Below are positions 7,999 through 17,084 of a stretch of DNA of 64,000 bases, piece by piece (the stretch's first letter is position 1; every line of letters begins with the position of its first letter). Made by a program: the position numbers and the translations under genes. The DNA comes from Thermoguttaceae bacterium (lineage in GTDB: Bacteria > Planctomycetota > Planctomycetia > Pirellulales > Thermoguttaceae), in contig JANXBW010000006.1 in NCBI GenBank assembly GCA_025060325.1, positions 62,001-126,000 of the forward strand, in the 5' to 3' direction. Under the pieces are notes generated by a model. The model saw only the letters and a list, made by a program, of their open reading frames with translations. It had not been told where the DNA came from and made no database searches.

Positions 7999-9156
7999 GG
8001 CCTAGTGCCCTTGATGGCCGATCGGTTCGCCAAGTTCGGCCCCATAATAAATGGCCGACCGAGGCTCGAAAAGCGTTATCTATTTTCGCTATTTTTCCCC
8101 GAGATTTGCCGCCTTCGACAATAAATTATCCTCCCCATCCTTCGCCCATTTCCTGAAGACCCTTGCGAAAGCCCATGCCGCGGTAGGCCTAAATTCGCTG
8201 TAAGCCCCAGTCTATCGGAAATACTAAATCGCCTTAGGCGCGATCAATATCAGCTGGGACCTGGCAGCGGAGTTGCTAGCGCTTGCACTCAGTAACCGAG
8301 AAAGCCAAAACCGCTCCTGCGCTCCGAAAAGACCCAGCCCGGTGGACGAGTAGTTCCACGCATCCTTTTGCGGAGGTGTGGAACCCAACCCCGGACTTCT
8401 CCGGCGAAGCTTAGGTTTGGAGGTTTCCCGAAAAAGGTCCGCGGATGGCCAGGAACCTAAGCTTCGGCTGCCGGCTCGTCCCAGATAGCTGCCACATCAA
8501 GCGGGGATGGAGTTATCACGGTGGCTAAAGCACCAGATGTTCCCGCCTAAATCCAAGCGGGAAGTGGGAGCACGATCCTTCCTCACCTTGCGAAAGAATA
8601 AGTTCCATTTGGTCGCGCCGCCCAAATGCGGCAAGAGCATCGGCTTTGGCGGAAAATCACCCTCGCGGAAGTGCCGCCGATCTTCCGGGCCATCAGTAAA
8701 CCGGTGGCTTGCCTAATTCATACACAACTGTGGGGGGCCGTTGAGGTGCGGTGAAACTCCTAGAAAAGCTCGCTTATTATCCACAACGCCCGTGCTCGTT
8801 TCTTGTCGAAAGTTGTTACCCGTCGCTCCGTTCCTGGGGATCCCCCTGGCGGTGAGACTAGTTGTGGAGTTTGCTCGCGACGCCGAGCTCATTCAGCGAG
8901 CGCCACAAGGAGAAACCACCCAGTGAGCCAATGGGTGCTCCCGGTTCACGAATGGAAAGCAGCCTCCTATGGCGGCTTGTAAGGGCGGTAGCTTCGCTCA
9001 TTTAGGGTAGAAGGAGTTTCGTCACGGCTTTAGGATCTAAGCCTTCGCGACAAGCAAGGGAATTCTTTTCGCGTCACGCATCCCCTGATGCGGTCCTAGC
9101 CGACACAGCCGACCCGCCGAGGGAGGAAGTGCCCTGACCGTTTACTCCCCGCGGGT
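7999..9156. other. 1.16-kb non-coding gap with hairpin cluster
   Basis: No frame here shows family-like composition. The central part (8353-8466) contains three consecutive hairpins, listed separately. The rest shows no promoter or repeat that I can support. Confidence 0.5.
8353..8466. ncRNA. Candidate structured RNA: three consecutive hairpins
   Basis: Three helices are packed end to end. GTTCCAC (8353-8359) pairs with GTGGAAC (8378-8384). CCGGA (8391-8395) pairs with TCCGG (8400-8404) around the tetraloop CTTC. A perfect 13-bp stem joins 8405-8417 and 8454-8466 (left arm CGAAGCTTAGGTT), enclosing 36 bases. The strand is unknown because both strands fold. No transposase or open frame is associated, so a structured RNA or a processed repeat is more likely than an insertion element. 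This is inference from base pairing only. Confidence 0.4.
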
Positions 9157-9663
9157 TCAAGCCCCCACAAGATCGGGCGCCACAAGCCAACGGAGCTCAC
9201 CGGCACCTTCCGCGATTTCCTCTTCAAAGTCAACGCAAGCAATTCCGCCTTTGGCCAAATGCAAGCGTCCTTGGGGGGCACCCACTAGTCGAGCCAGGAA
9301 CATTTCCAGATCCGGGGAATGTCCCACCCAGGCGATTTGGGAGGCCCCGCCGGCTTGCGATTTCGTAAACTCGATCATCTTGGCCAAATCGCCATCGGGT
9401 GCAAGAGCATCGGCAGGGACGACAGGGCATTTTTCCGGCAACTTTTTGGAAACGACCTTGGCCCAGATCTTGGCCGTCTCTTGAGCTCGTTTATATGGAC
9501 TGGTAGCGATCCACGACGGAAGGACGCCGCACTTAACCAGCTTTCGCGCCATACGGCGGAATTCTTTACGACCCTGTTTGGTCAAGGGCCTAAGCCGGTC
9601 TTGCGGCCAACGAGCCGGATCGCTTGCTTCCGCGACAGCGTGACGCACAAGGAAAAGTCGCAC
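9157..9663 (-). CDS. sixA: SixA-like histidine phosphatase family protein
   Basis: A 168-residue member of the histidine phosphatase (phosphoglycerate mutase-like) superfamily. The N terminus VRLFLVRHAVAEA carries the catalytic RH pair (R7-H8), followed by RPLTKQGRKEFRRMA, the typical SixA continuation; the second catalytic histidine is in IAWVGHSPDLE. SixA removes phosphate from phosphohistidine residues of phosphotransfer proteins. The frame extends about 130 codons further upstream, but that part is low-complexity and unlike the family. The GTG at 9663 is preferred because GGAGGG stands seven bases before it. The RNase HII-like gene lies upstream on the same strand; the two may be cotranscribed. 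Confidence 0.85.
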   Translation of the reverse strand: MRLFLVRHAVAEASDPARWPQDRLRPLTKQGRKEFRRMARKLVKCGVLPSWIATSPYKRAQETAKIWAKVVSKKLPEKCPVVPADALAPDGDLAKMIEFTKSQAGGASQIAWVGHSPDLEMFLARLVGAPQGRLHLAKGGIACVDFEEEIAEGAGELRWLVAPDLVGA

Positions 9664-9898
9664 GGCCAGACCCTCCTTTTGTTGATGTTTATTCCCCCCT
9701 CCCGAACCGGTTGCTTGCCCGACCGCTTCGGGTGACCTCCCTGAAATGGCTTGTAACCTCACCAAGCCCTCCCAAGACGTGCTTATTGTCAAGCGCGGAA
9801 AATTAAATGGCAAGATTCCCCAGGCCGGAGGGGCTAATCTGAAAGCCCGTCGACATAAGCCGCTTGCCTCCGCTAGCTTAGCCTCCAGCAAGCTCGCG

Positions 9899-10879
9899 TC
9901 ATTTGATCCGCCACAGCCAATCGTCCGGGATCTGTAGGGCTTCTTGAGAGGCTGCAATTGCCGTTTTGAAGCGTTTTGCATCCCCGGGATAGCCGGCGGT
10001 AGGTCTAAGGCCTGGGACACGATGACACCAAAACGAATTAAAACAAATGAGGACAAGTTCCCGAATGTATTTTGCGATCATCGAGGCGGCTGCCACAGGC
10101 AGGAATTGCTCGGCCTTCTTCCAAAACCCGAAGTCCCAGTTACCAAGCGATGTGATGATGCGATACTGGCTCCGCTCTGGCGATTCGTTTACGACCTGAA
10201 GTTCCGCTGCCGGGAGCATCTGGGCAATTCGACCGACCAATTGGCCGTAATAAATCCGGCCGCCTTGACGATCGATAAGCACAACGGCTTCATCCTTTGG
10301 CGGGATAAGGACCTGGGTGAGAAGTTCGACAACAACCTCGGCCGCAAGCGCCGCTTTGTTACCCAGTAGACGAATATATTCATTAAAGATGGGTTCAAAG
10401 AGGATTTTGGCCCGGCAGGCCACAAGCTGAACTCGATGCGCGGTTAGCTGCTGACGAATCGCGATTTTGGCGCTCTCCAAACTTTGCGGCGAAATTGACC
10501 GCGGCAAAAGACAGACCCCTTCCTTTAGCCAAGGGAGCTCTTTCCATCGAGGATCGAGGCCTTGGTCAACAAACGGAAGCAGCTCCTGCAAGCATTTGCC
10601 GGCAAACCCGGCTAACTGCAGCAAGGATAGGGCCGCGATCTCAAGCTTGGGCAGATCCCTGGGGGAACGGTAGATTTTCTTGGAATCATCGATGCAAACC
10701 TTTTCCGGCGTCCCCTGAGCCTCACCATCCCGACGAACCACGGCCCGAAGGAGCGTTTCCAAAATGTGGGGATCGCGAGTTTGGCTCTCCCGGGGAAGTT
10801 GCCAAGCCGTCAAAGCCAAAACCAAAGGGCCAATCCTTGGCCCATATCCCGCTTCGTCCACACCGACAAGTAAGGCCAT
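9899..10879 (-). CDS. RNase HII-like protein
   Basis: A 326-residue protein with an RNase H fold of type 2. The N terminus MALLVGVDEAGYGPRIGPLV contains the DEAGYG(R/P)GPLxGP-type motif with catalytic D8 and E9. DDSKK follows (about residues 66-70), then VLIDRQGGR with a third acidic residue, and the C-terminal part has AAASMIAKYIREL plus TAGYPGDAKRF, which resembles the ordinary RNase HII A(A/S)I-AK and YGSGYP sections. RNase HII cuts RNA in RNA-DNA hybrids. The protein is longer than the usual 200-230 residues because of an extra region between the first and third motifs, so it may be a planctomycete-specific relative rather than the housekeeping enzyme. ATG at 10879 is chosen because the family begins within a few residues of VGVDEAG; an earlier ATG exists at 10918. 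Confidence 0.8.
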   Translation of the reverse strand: MALLVGVDEAGYGPRIGPLVLALTAWQLPRESQTRDPHILETLLRAVVRRDGEAQGTPEKVCIDDSKKIYRSPRDLPKLEIAALSLLQLAGFAGKCLQELLPFVDQGLDPRWKELPWLKEGVCLLPRSISPQSLESAKIAIRQQLTAHRVQLVACRAKILFEPIFNEYIRLLGNKAALAAEVVVELLTQVLIPPKDEAVVLIDRQGGRIYYGQLVGRIAQMLPAAELQVVNESPERSQYRIITSLGNWDFGFWKKAEQFLPVAAASMIAKYIRELVLICFNSFWCHRVPGLRPTAGYPGDAKRFKTAIAASQEALQIPDDWLWRIK

Positions 10880-11045
10880 GCCCTTAAGTCTGTAGGCAAA
10901 ATGTAAACGATTATTCAAGGTCCCGAAGTGGCGGCCGAATTTGCCGAGAAGCTCCTACGCTATATCCTACTACTGGGTTTGGCCACGCAAAAGGGTAGGT
11001 GCCTTCACCATGCTGCCTGCGGCGAGGAATGGGCCGGCACGACGA

Positions 11046-11690
11046 TTAGCTCCCCGGCGGTTGTCCCAAAAGCTCGTCGAGCTTTTCCGCAAGCTCGCTC
11101 CACTTGTGCATGAGGTTTTCCCACCGGCCGGAAGTTGGCCCGGAGATGGCTGAATGTTCACCTTTCTGCGCCGCATGTTCTGGATGTTGGCGAGCAGGCT
11201 GTGTAGACAAGTTATTGTCACTTCTTTCGCATGCCGGCCGGATGGGAAGAATAAGCGGAGGAAGTTCGGGGCTTAGCTCCTTTCGACCTGCCGGGGTATT
11301 CAGTTCGGGAAATTCACCCGAGGATCGCCCGTTGACAATTTCCGCTTCCACCGCCCGGAGCGAAGCCCCCAGATCGCTAAGACGTTGGTCTACGGCCTTT
11401 AGCCGCTCGGTTAATTCCTGCGACCACTTCCCGAAGGTGGCGGCTTGTTCACCCTCAAGAGCAAGTCGCTGCAAGATGACAGACCAACCGTCAAGCATAC
11501 GGAGGACAAATCGCTCCATTTCGCCCCACATTTCGCCCAGTTGAGCGACTGCCTCCCGCAGAGGACGAATGTCCACCGAAAGACCAACCTCGGCATCTTC
11601 AACGAGCCTATCTGGTTTCGCGCCTAAGCTCGTTGGAGATACCGGTTCTGCCTGAGGAAGGCGCGCCCGATCACGATCATCGGTTGTCAT
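11046..11690 (-). CDS. Hypothetical protein with coiled-coil centre
   Basis: A 214-residue soluble protein with no signal peptide. Residues about 45-115 have a heptad-like pattern (PLREAVAQLGEMW...LTERLKAVDQRLSDLG) typical of a coiled coil. A P/S-rich linker follows, and the C terminus is a short amphipathic helix (WENLMHKWSELAEKLDELLG). No enzymatic motif is recognised. It lies directly upstream of the RNase HII-like and SixA-like genes on the minus strand with 166 bases between, so it may be first in that transcription unit. Possibly a structural or scaffold protein. Confidence 0.6.
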   Translation of the reverse strand: MTTDDRDRARLPQAEPVSPTSLGAKPDRLVEDAEVGLSVDIRPLREAVAQLGEMWGEMERFVLRMLDGWSVILQRLALEGEQAATFGKWSQELTERLKAVDQRLSDLGASLRAVEAEIVNGRSSGEFPELNTPAGRKELSPELPPLILPIRPACERSDNNLSTQPARQHPEHAAQKGEHSAISGPTSGRWENLMHKWSELAEKLDELLGQPPGS

Positions 11691-12777
11691 TGGCAGACTC
11701 CGGATCTCTCAGAATCCCTCCGTCGGGTTATTGCCGAGCGACGTGCGTTGGGTGTTTAAATTTCCTTTTGTCTAGTAGCCAGATGCAGCGACCTGGCAAG
11801 CTGATTACCAATTCCCGCTAAAATCCCAGAAACCGATGCCAAACTGCATGGATCGGGGGCCGGCAAGTTAGGTCCGGCCCCACCGACACAGTTGTCGCAG
11901 AAAGTCGGTGCACCACGAAACTTTCCCCGGAGGGCCTTCCATTGGCTCGGTTCAATGGAATCGCGCTCGAAGACTACCGCGTTAGCAACGTTTGTCGCCG
12001 GTTAAGGTTTCCAGTGTTTCTACCCCCCACCCAAGTCGGCCGGTTGGTCCTTGGTGTCACCGGCCTACGGCCCAGAGTAAGGGGCCGCTAAACGAAAGAG
12101 CCGCTTCCGCGCTGGACTCCCCTCTAAGGCAGGAGGCACTCTCCCATCAAAATGGTGGATATTGGGCTTTCCACGCACTTCCGCCTCGGGCGCTCGAAGG
12201 AGCTCCCAACTTAAAACTAGCCCATTGGGCGGGGGTTTTTTCGACGGTCCCCTTACCTTGTTTGGGAGAGTATCCCTGCTATTGGCAGTGCTCTCAGAAT
12301 TCGCCTCGAGGAGGGACTTCGTGGCAAACAACCTTGAGGTTCCGAGAGATGCCCGCTCTTAAGATGTGGATCCGTGCCTGGAAGCGATGGCCAAGCTGGC
12401 TTGCGCATCCGCCTAACCGCGGCAAAAGGGAAGACAAGTCCCGCGCCCGCTCCGTGTGGGCGTTAAGGGAGGCCTACGTGGATCTTAAGCATCGGCCCCG
12501 GGTGGGAGCGCTCGGCAGAAGGCCGCGCTTTGGAAACTCGGTTTAGCCCGACCTTCCGGCGACCAATCCTCGCTTGGGGTTCCCTAGCAGAGACCTCCCC
12601 CACCTAAAGAGTTGGCGACTTGAAGAGAACGCTTGTTGGGAGCTAGCTGGCCATCGGGTGGTTTGGGCCGGGCTTGAAGCGGTAGATTTCCCTCAGACTG
12701 AAGAGTCCCAATAATCAATTCCGTCATTGCGGCGGATTCATCGGTCCAAAGCGCGTGCCTGGTTCGGAGAGGTGGCC
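11691..12777. other. 1.1-kb gap with hairpins
   Basis: No credible gene. A perfect 8-bp hairpin GGGGCCGG (11856-11863) / CCGGCCCC (11874-11881) is followed at once by CACCGAC...GTCGGTG pairing (11881-11887 with about 11907-11913). These sit about 170 bases before the start of the minus-strand coiled-coil gene. A weak GCCC/GGGC hairpin at 12220-12230 is followed by GGGGG and then T5-6 and could be a poor plus-strand terminator. Confidence 0.4.
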
Positions 12778-15084
12778 GTGGGTCAACAACTAACCCGGTC
12801 GGAATGCGAGCGATTGATCGCCCAAGCTTACGAGGTTGCCCGGCGGGAGCTTTTCGCCCGGCAGGTGGAGGGGCATTGGGAAGGCCGATTGGCCGACTCC
12901 CCCTTGGCAACGGCTGTGGCTGTGTCAGCGTTGGCCGTGTACTATCGAGCGAGGTCCGGGCGGATCTTTGCCAAAGGACCGACATCGGTTCGTTCGGCCG
13001 ACTCGGGGATTGGAGCCGCTGGGGAAGATTTGGTTCCTGCCTCTGCAGAGATCCCGGAGCCAGATGCGGGACTTATCGCCCGGGGACTTGATTATCTGTT
13101 TGCCACACAGCATCGGGATGGCGGTTGGGGCGACACCGACGCCGACCCCTCCAACATCGCCGCAACCGCCCTTGCCATGGCGGCCCTGCGGCTAACTTGG
13201 GGCACGGAACGGCACGAACAAGCGTGGCCGCTTGCCGAGGGATATTTCCGTCGCCAAGGGGGTGTAGACGGCATACTGGCCCGATACGGGGCGGATAAGA
13301 CGTTCGCAGCACCGATTTTGGCCACCTGCGCTGTCGCTGGGATCGTTCCCTGGGAATGTGTGCCGCAGCTACCGTTTGAATTAGCTTGGTTGCCCCAGCG
13401 GTGGCTCGGAGCAGCCGGTTTGCCGGTGGTCAGTTATGCCTTGCCGGCCCTTGTAGCAATTGGCCAATTACGTTTTTGGGCGGGGGGTGGGGGGAATTGG
13501 CCGGTTGGCCTAATTCGGCGGGCAGCATCTCGGCCCACTTTGCGAAAATTGCCCTGCCTGCAACCCCCAAGTGGCGGCTTTCTTGAGGCCGTTCCTCTCA
13601 CGGCGTTTGTCGTACTAAGTCTTGCGGGCATCGGCCTGTGTGAGCACCCAGTCGTCCTCAACGGAATCAGGTTTTTACGCCACATGGCCCGGGCGAACGG
13701 TGCCTGGCCTGTGGATGTCAACCTCGCCCATTGGCTTAGTTCGCTTGCGGCCTCAGCACTGTCTCACTTTTCACCGCAGGACTTGGAAAGGATCAACTGG
13801 GAATGGATCCTGAGTTGCCAGCATCGGAAAAGTCACCCTTTTACAGCTTCGCCTCCCGGCGGTTGGGGATGGACCGATCGTCCGGGAGCTGTTCCCGACG
13901 TCGACGACACATCGGCTGCACTGCTTGCTCTTGCTGTCAGGCGAGGCAGGGTTTCCGAACTTCGCTCGGCCACTGTGTGCGAAAAGAATCTCGGCGGGCT
14001 TTTGGACCGGGAGGCCCTTCGGAGCGACTTTTCGGCCTTGGACGCGGCTGCTTACCAGGGGCTGCAGTGGCTGCTTAATCTCCAGAACCCTGACGGCGGC
14101 TGGCCAACATTTTGCAAGGGTTGGGGGAAGCTCCCTTTTGACCGAAGCGCCGTCGACCTGACAGCCCACGCAGTCCGGGCAATAACTGCTTGGCTCCGCC
14201 TGATCCGGGGGACTCCTGCCCGTCCCGCAATCGGTTCAGAATCCGCTGGTAGAGCTTCGCCCAACGTGGTGGGCGAGACAGGGTCTTGGCGCAATTGTGC
14301 GTCTCTAACCATTCGCCCCGTATTTGAGGGGGTTTTATCCTCCCGGCAAGTTGAGGTGCTTGGTGCTCGACTTGAGGCTGCCGTCAAACGGGGGGTGGCG
14401 TTTTTGAGGAAACATCAGCGGAGCGACGGAAGCTGGATTCCGCTTTGGTTTGGTAATCCTTATTTGCCGGAGGAGGTCAACCCGATTTTCGGTACGTCGC
14501 GAGCGCTCCTTGCACTACTGGAGGTCATGCCCGCCGATTCGGGGCCGGTCCGCGCGGGGGTAGACTTCCTGGTGCGAACCCAACACAGCGCCGGTGGCTG
14601 GGGGGTTTATATGCCAGTGGCGGGTCGGGAAGGATCGACACCCGGGGCACCGGCCCACCAACCGGGGAAGTTTAGTGAAAAGGAAGTAGGGGGGCCCGAG
14701 GGGCAAGGATTCTGGCAGCACAGACAGAGTGAGGAACTTACCTGCAGGAGCGCGACAGGATCGCAGAATGATGAACCTACGCTTGGGCCGGGTCTAAAGG
14801 ACGAGGTTTTAGCCGAGGGGCGGCCGACAATCGAGGAAACGGCCTGGGCGGTCGAGGCACTTGCGGCCTTTGCAAAGAGCACTGCCCACCCCTGGCCGGA
14901 AGTTGAAGATGCCCTTCTTCGGGGGGCAACATTTTTGGCCAGCGAGTTCTTGAGTGGGGGATGGAAGGCCCCTGCTCCGGTGGGTTTATACTTCGCCCGC
15001 CTTTGGTATTACGAAGAGCTTTACCCCCTTGTATTTGGGCTAGCCGCCTTGGGCCGGGCCCTTTGCTGGTTGGCTTCTCGTTAG
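12778..15084 (+). CDS. Class II terpene cyclase, squalene-hopene cyclase-like
   Basis: A 768-residue member of the squalene/oxidosqualene cyclase and prenyltransferase alpha/alpha-barrel superfamily. The protonating DxDD motif is intact as DVDDT at residues 374-377, the same position as in the classical Alicyclobacillus enzyme. Several QW repeats (QxxxGxW) are visible: QHRDGGWG, QNPDGGW, HQRSDGSW and TQHSAGGWG. The enzyme should cyclise a linear polyprene by proton attack. It is longer than typical 630-residue cyclases, with extra segments near residues 70-90 and in a G/P-rich stretch around 625-680. GTG at 12778 is chosen because GGAGAGG precedes it; a TTG at 12727 would add 17 residues. A DUF116-polyprenyl diphosphate synthase gene starts 250 bases downstream, suggesting a shared pathway. 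Whether the substrate is squalene or another polyprene is not shown. Confidence 0.85.
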   Translation: MGQQLTRSECERLIAQAYEVARRELFARQVEGHWEGRLADSPLATAVAVSALAVYYRARSGRIFAKGPTSVRSADSGIGAAGEDLVPASAEIPEPDAGLIARGLDYLFATQHRDGGWGDTDADPSNIAATALAMAALRLTWGTERHEQAWPLAEGYFRRQGGVDGILARYGADKTFAAPILATCAVAGIVPWECVPQLPFELAWLPQRWLGAAGLPVVSYALPALVAIGQLRFWAGGGGNWPVGLIRRAASRPTLRKLPCLQPPSGGFLEAVPLTAFVVLSLAGIGLCEHPVVLNGIRFLRHMARANGAWPVDVNLAHWLSSLAASALSHFSPQDLERINWEWILSCQHRKSHPFTASPPGGWGWTDRPGAVPDVDDTSAALLALAVRRGRVSELRSATVCEKNLGGLLDREALRSDFSALDAAAYQGLQWLLNLQNPDGGWPTFCKGWGKLPFDRSAVDLTAHAVRAITAWLRLIRGTPARPAIGSESAGRASPNVVGETGSWRNCASLTIRPVFEGVLSSRQVEVLGARLEAAVKRGVAFLRKHQRSDGSWIPLWFGNPYLPEEVNPIFGTSRALLALLEVMPADSGPVRAGVDFLVRTQHSAGGWGVYMPVAGREGSTPGAPAHQPGKFSEKEVGGPEGQGFWQHRQSEELTCRSATGSQNDEPTLGPGLKDEVLAEGRPTIEETAWAVEALAAFAKSTAHPWPEVEDALLRGATFLASEFLSGGWKAPAPVGLYFARLWYYEELYPLVFGLAALGRALCWLASR

Positions 15085-15332
15085 CTCCGCGAAAGTCGCG
15101 CCCGTTGGTCGGCGGAAAAAATGCGAGTTTTCGTCACTTCTTGCGACTAAAATCCATCACACCCCAGGCCTTCCATGCCGCGACGGCCTGGTCCAGAGCG
15201 CGCCGGGGGGCGGGGAACCGTGCAGGCGACGGTCGGGGGAAATTTGCAGCTACCAAAGGCTGCCAGCTGTCCGCGAGATTTCGCGATTGGAGAATTCGAA
15301 AGAGTATCCCCACAGTTGGAGTTTCCCGGGGG

Positions 15333-17084
15333 ATGACCGCTGGGGAGGCCCCTCCCAACTTAAGCTCCGAGAGGTGTCAACATCGGGCGCCGCCAGACCG
15401 GGCCGTTCGTGAGCTTATCCGGTCCCAGGCAGAATTGGCCGTTCACCACATCCCTACCGGCCAATGGTTTTCCCGCCGACTGCTCGAGGAACTGGCCCAG
15501 CAGATCCTCTCCCAAAACGGACTGCCGCGGGACTGGATGGGCTGGACGATGGTCGCCATCGCCAGCGCTTATTGGCGGCCCCAAATCATGGGCGTGCCTT
15601 TTTCCCGTCGTCTGGTCCTTCTGCCCCATTGCATGCGCTCAAGCGGCCGATGTCCGGCCAGTTACGAGGCGGATGGCCTTCGCTGCCGACGCTGTGGCGC
15701 TTGCCCCATCGGAAGTCTTGCGTCAGAAGCCGAAGCGCTTGGTTGCCAAGTTTTGGTAGCGGAAGGTTCCCCGGCCGTAGTGAGGATGATCCTGGATGGG
15801 GCGGCCGACGCGGTGCTGGGAGTAGCATGCTTGGCTTCGCTCGAGAAAGTATTTGATCGCCTGGTTGCGGCGGGGATGCCCGGAATGGCCGTTCCGCTCG
15901 TGGTAGACGGCTGCCGAGACACGGTAAGCGACGTGGACTGGATCTGGGAGATGATTCGCACCCCGTACACTGGCCGGGGGATCTTCCACCCGTCGCTTGT
16001 GCCGCTTCTTCGGGCGGTGCATTCGATGTTCCGTGCGGAAAGGCTTGCTCGGATTTTCGAGGCGGCCGGTTGCCCCATCGTGCGAGGTCCCGAGGAGCTT
16101 CAGGGGCTAGACGGCAGGCCAGTTGCCGATTTGGCGCCGGAGGACGCTACCCGCCGCATTGCCTGGGATTTCGTCCTCAAAGGGGGCAAGCACTTTCGGC
16201 CGCTTTTGGTAGCGGGGGCTTACGACGCGGCGACAGGAGGCCAAGCAGTCGGTCAAGGGGGCGAAGCGGCCATAGCTGCCTGGCCGGGGGCTGTTTGGAC
16301 GGTGGCCGCCGCTGTGGAGGTCTTCCACAAGGCCTCTTTAGTCCACGATGACATCGAAGACGGCGATCTGGAGCGCTACGGGGCACCGACCGTCCATGCT
16401 CGCTTTGGTGTGCCGATGGCCATTAATGTCGGCGACTATCTTATCGGGATAGGGTATCGTTTACTAGGCAGTTTGGCCGGCGCCGTAGAGAAAGACGTGG
16501 CCGTGGACATTTTGCAGATGTTTACGGCAGCCCACCTAAAACTATGCCAAGGGCAAGGAGCTGAGCTTGCCTGGCGGGACCGGCTCGAAGGCTTTGCCGA
16601 CCCGCTTCTGGCTCTGCGGATATATGCCCGGAAGACAGCCCCAGCTTTGGAGGCGGCCCTCCAGGCCGGTTTTCGACTAGCTGGTCGGCTGCCAATCTCC
16701 TATGAAGTTGTGTCTCAACTTTGTCGACATTTGGGGATCGCTTATCAGATTGTCAACGACCTAGAGGATTGGGAAGAAAAAACAAACGCTCGGCGGCCGG
16801 GAGGGGATGCCTGTGGACTTCGCCCCACAGTACTTTGGGCTTTAGCTGCAAGTGTCTCGGGGCCGGCCGACACGTCGCGACGCTTGGCTCTTTGGCGAAA
16901 GGTCGCGGGCCGGCCGGAGCTGATGGCCGAGGTGGAAAGCTGGTTCCGGCAGACAGGGGCGTTCGATTCGGCTCGGGAGTTGGTCAACAAACACCGGGCC
17001 CGCATCCGCCAATTGGCCGAACAGATCCCTCAGCCGCTTGTCCGCGACTTTCTCCTCCGTGTGGAGGAAATCCTTCTGGGCTAA
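15333..17084 (+). CDS. DUF116-polyprenyl diphosphate synthase fusion
   Basis: A 583-residue two-domain protein. The first half (about residues 20-205) is DUF116-like, with the Cys cluster C-x6-C-x10-C-x2-C-x2-C (PHCMR, GRCPA, RCRRCGACPIG), likely to bind zinc or an iron-sulfur centre. The second half is a trans-isoprenyl diphosphate synthase: GGKHFRP substrate loop, first aspartate motif DDIED (339-343) and second motif NDLED (475-479), with Asn replacing the first Asp of the usual DDxxD. Such enzymes extend allylic diphosphates with isopentenyl diphosphate. ATG at 15333 is the first start that precedes the DUF116 domain without overlapping the cyclase gene. Cotranscription with the cyclase is likely. 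The N substitution may alter metal binding or chain length, but this is inference. Confidence 0.88.
   Translation: MTAGEAPPNLSSERCQHRAPPDRAVRELIRSQAELAVHHIPTGQWFSRRLLEELAQQILSQNGLPRDWMGWTMVAIASAYWRPQIMGVPFSRRLVLLPHCMRSSGRCPASYEADGLRCRRCGACPIGSLASEAEALGCQVLVAEGSPAVVRMILDGAADAVLGVACLASLEKVFDRLVAAGMPGMAVPLVVDGCRDTVSDVDWIWEMIRTPYTGRGIFHPSLVPLLRAVHSMFRAERLARIFEAAGCPIVRGPEELQGLDGRPVADLAPEDATRRIAWDFVLKGGKHFRPLLVAGAYDAATGGQAVGQGGEAAIAAWPGAVWTVAAAVEVFHKASLVHDDIEDGDLERYGAPTVHARFGVPMAINVGDYLIGIGYRLLGSLAGAVEKDVAVDILQMFTAAHLKLCQGQGAELAWRDRLEGFADPLLALRIYARKTAPALEAALQAGFRLAGRLPISYEVVSQLCRHLGIAYQIVNDLEDWEEKTNARRPGGDACGLRPTVLWALAASVSGPADTSRRLALWRKVAGRPELMAEVESWFRQTGAFDSARELVNKHRARIRQLAEQIPQPLVRDFLLRVEEILLG

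Noticed and set aside
8405-8466. Terminal inverted repeats of a transposon
   Set aside because: The enclosed 36 bases are far too short for an element and no target duplication is seen.
9145-9165. tRNA-like GGGTTCAAGCCCCC
   Set aside because: Only three of five T-stem pairs form and no complementary acceptor is present; it overlaps the end of the SixA-like gene.
12220-12241. Rho-independent terminator
   Set aside because: The stem is only 4 bp and five G residues lie between it and the T-run; kept only as a note in the gap entry.
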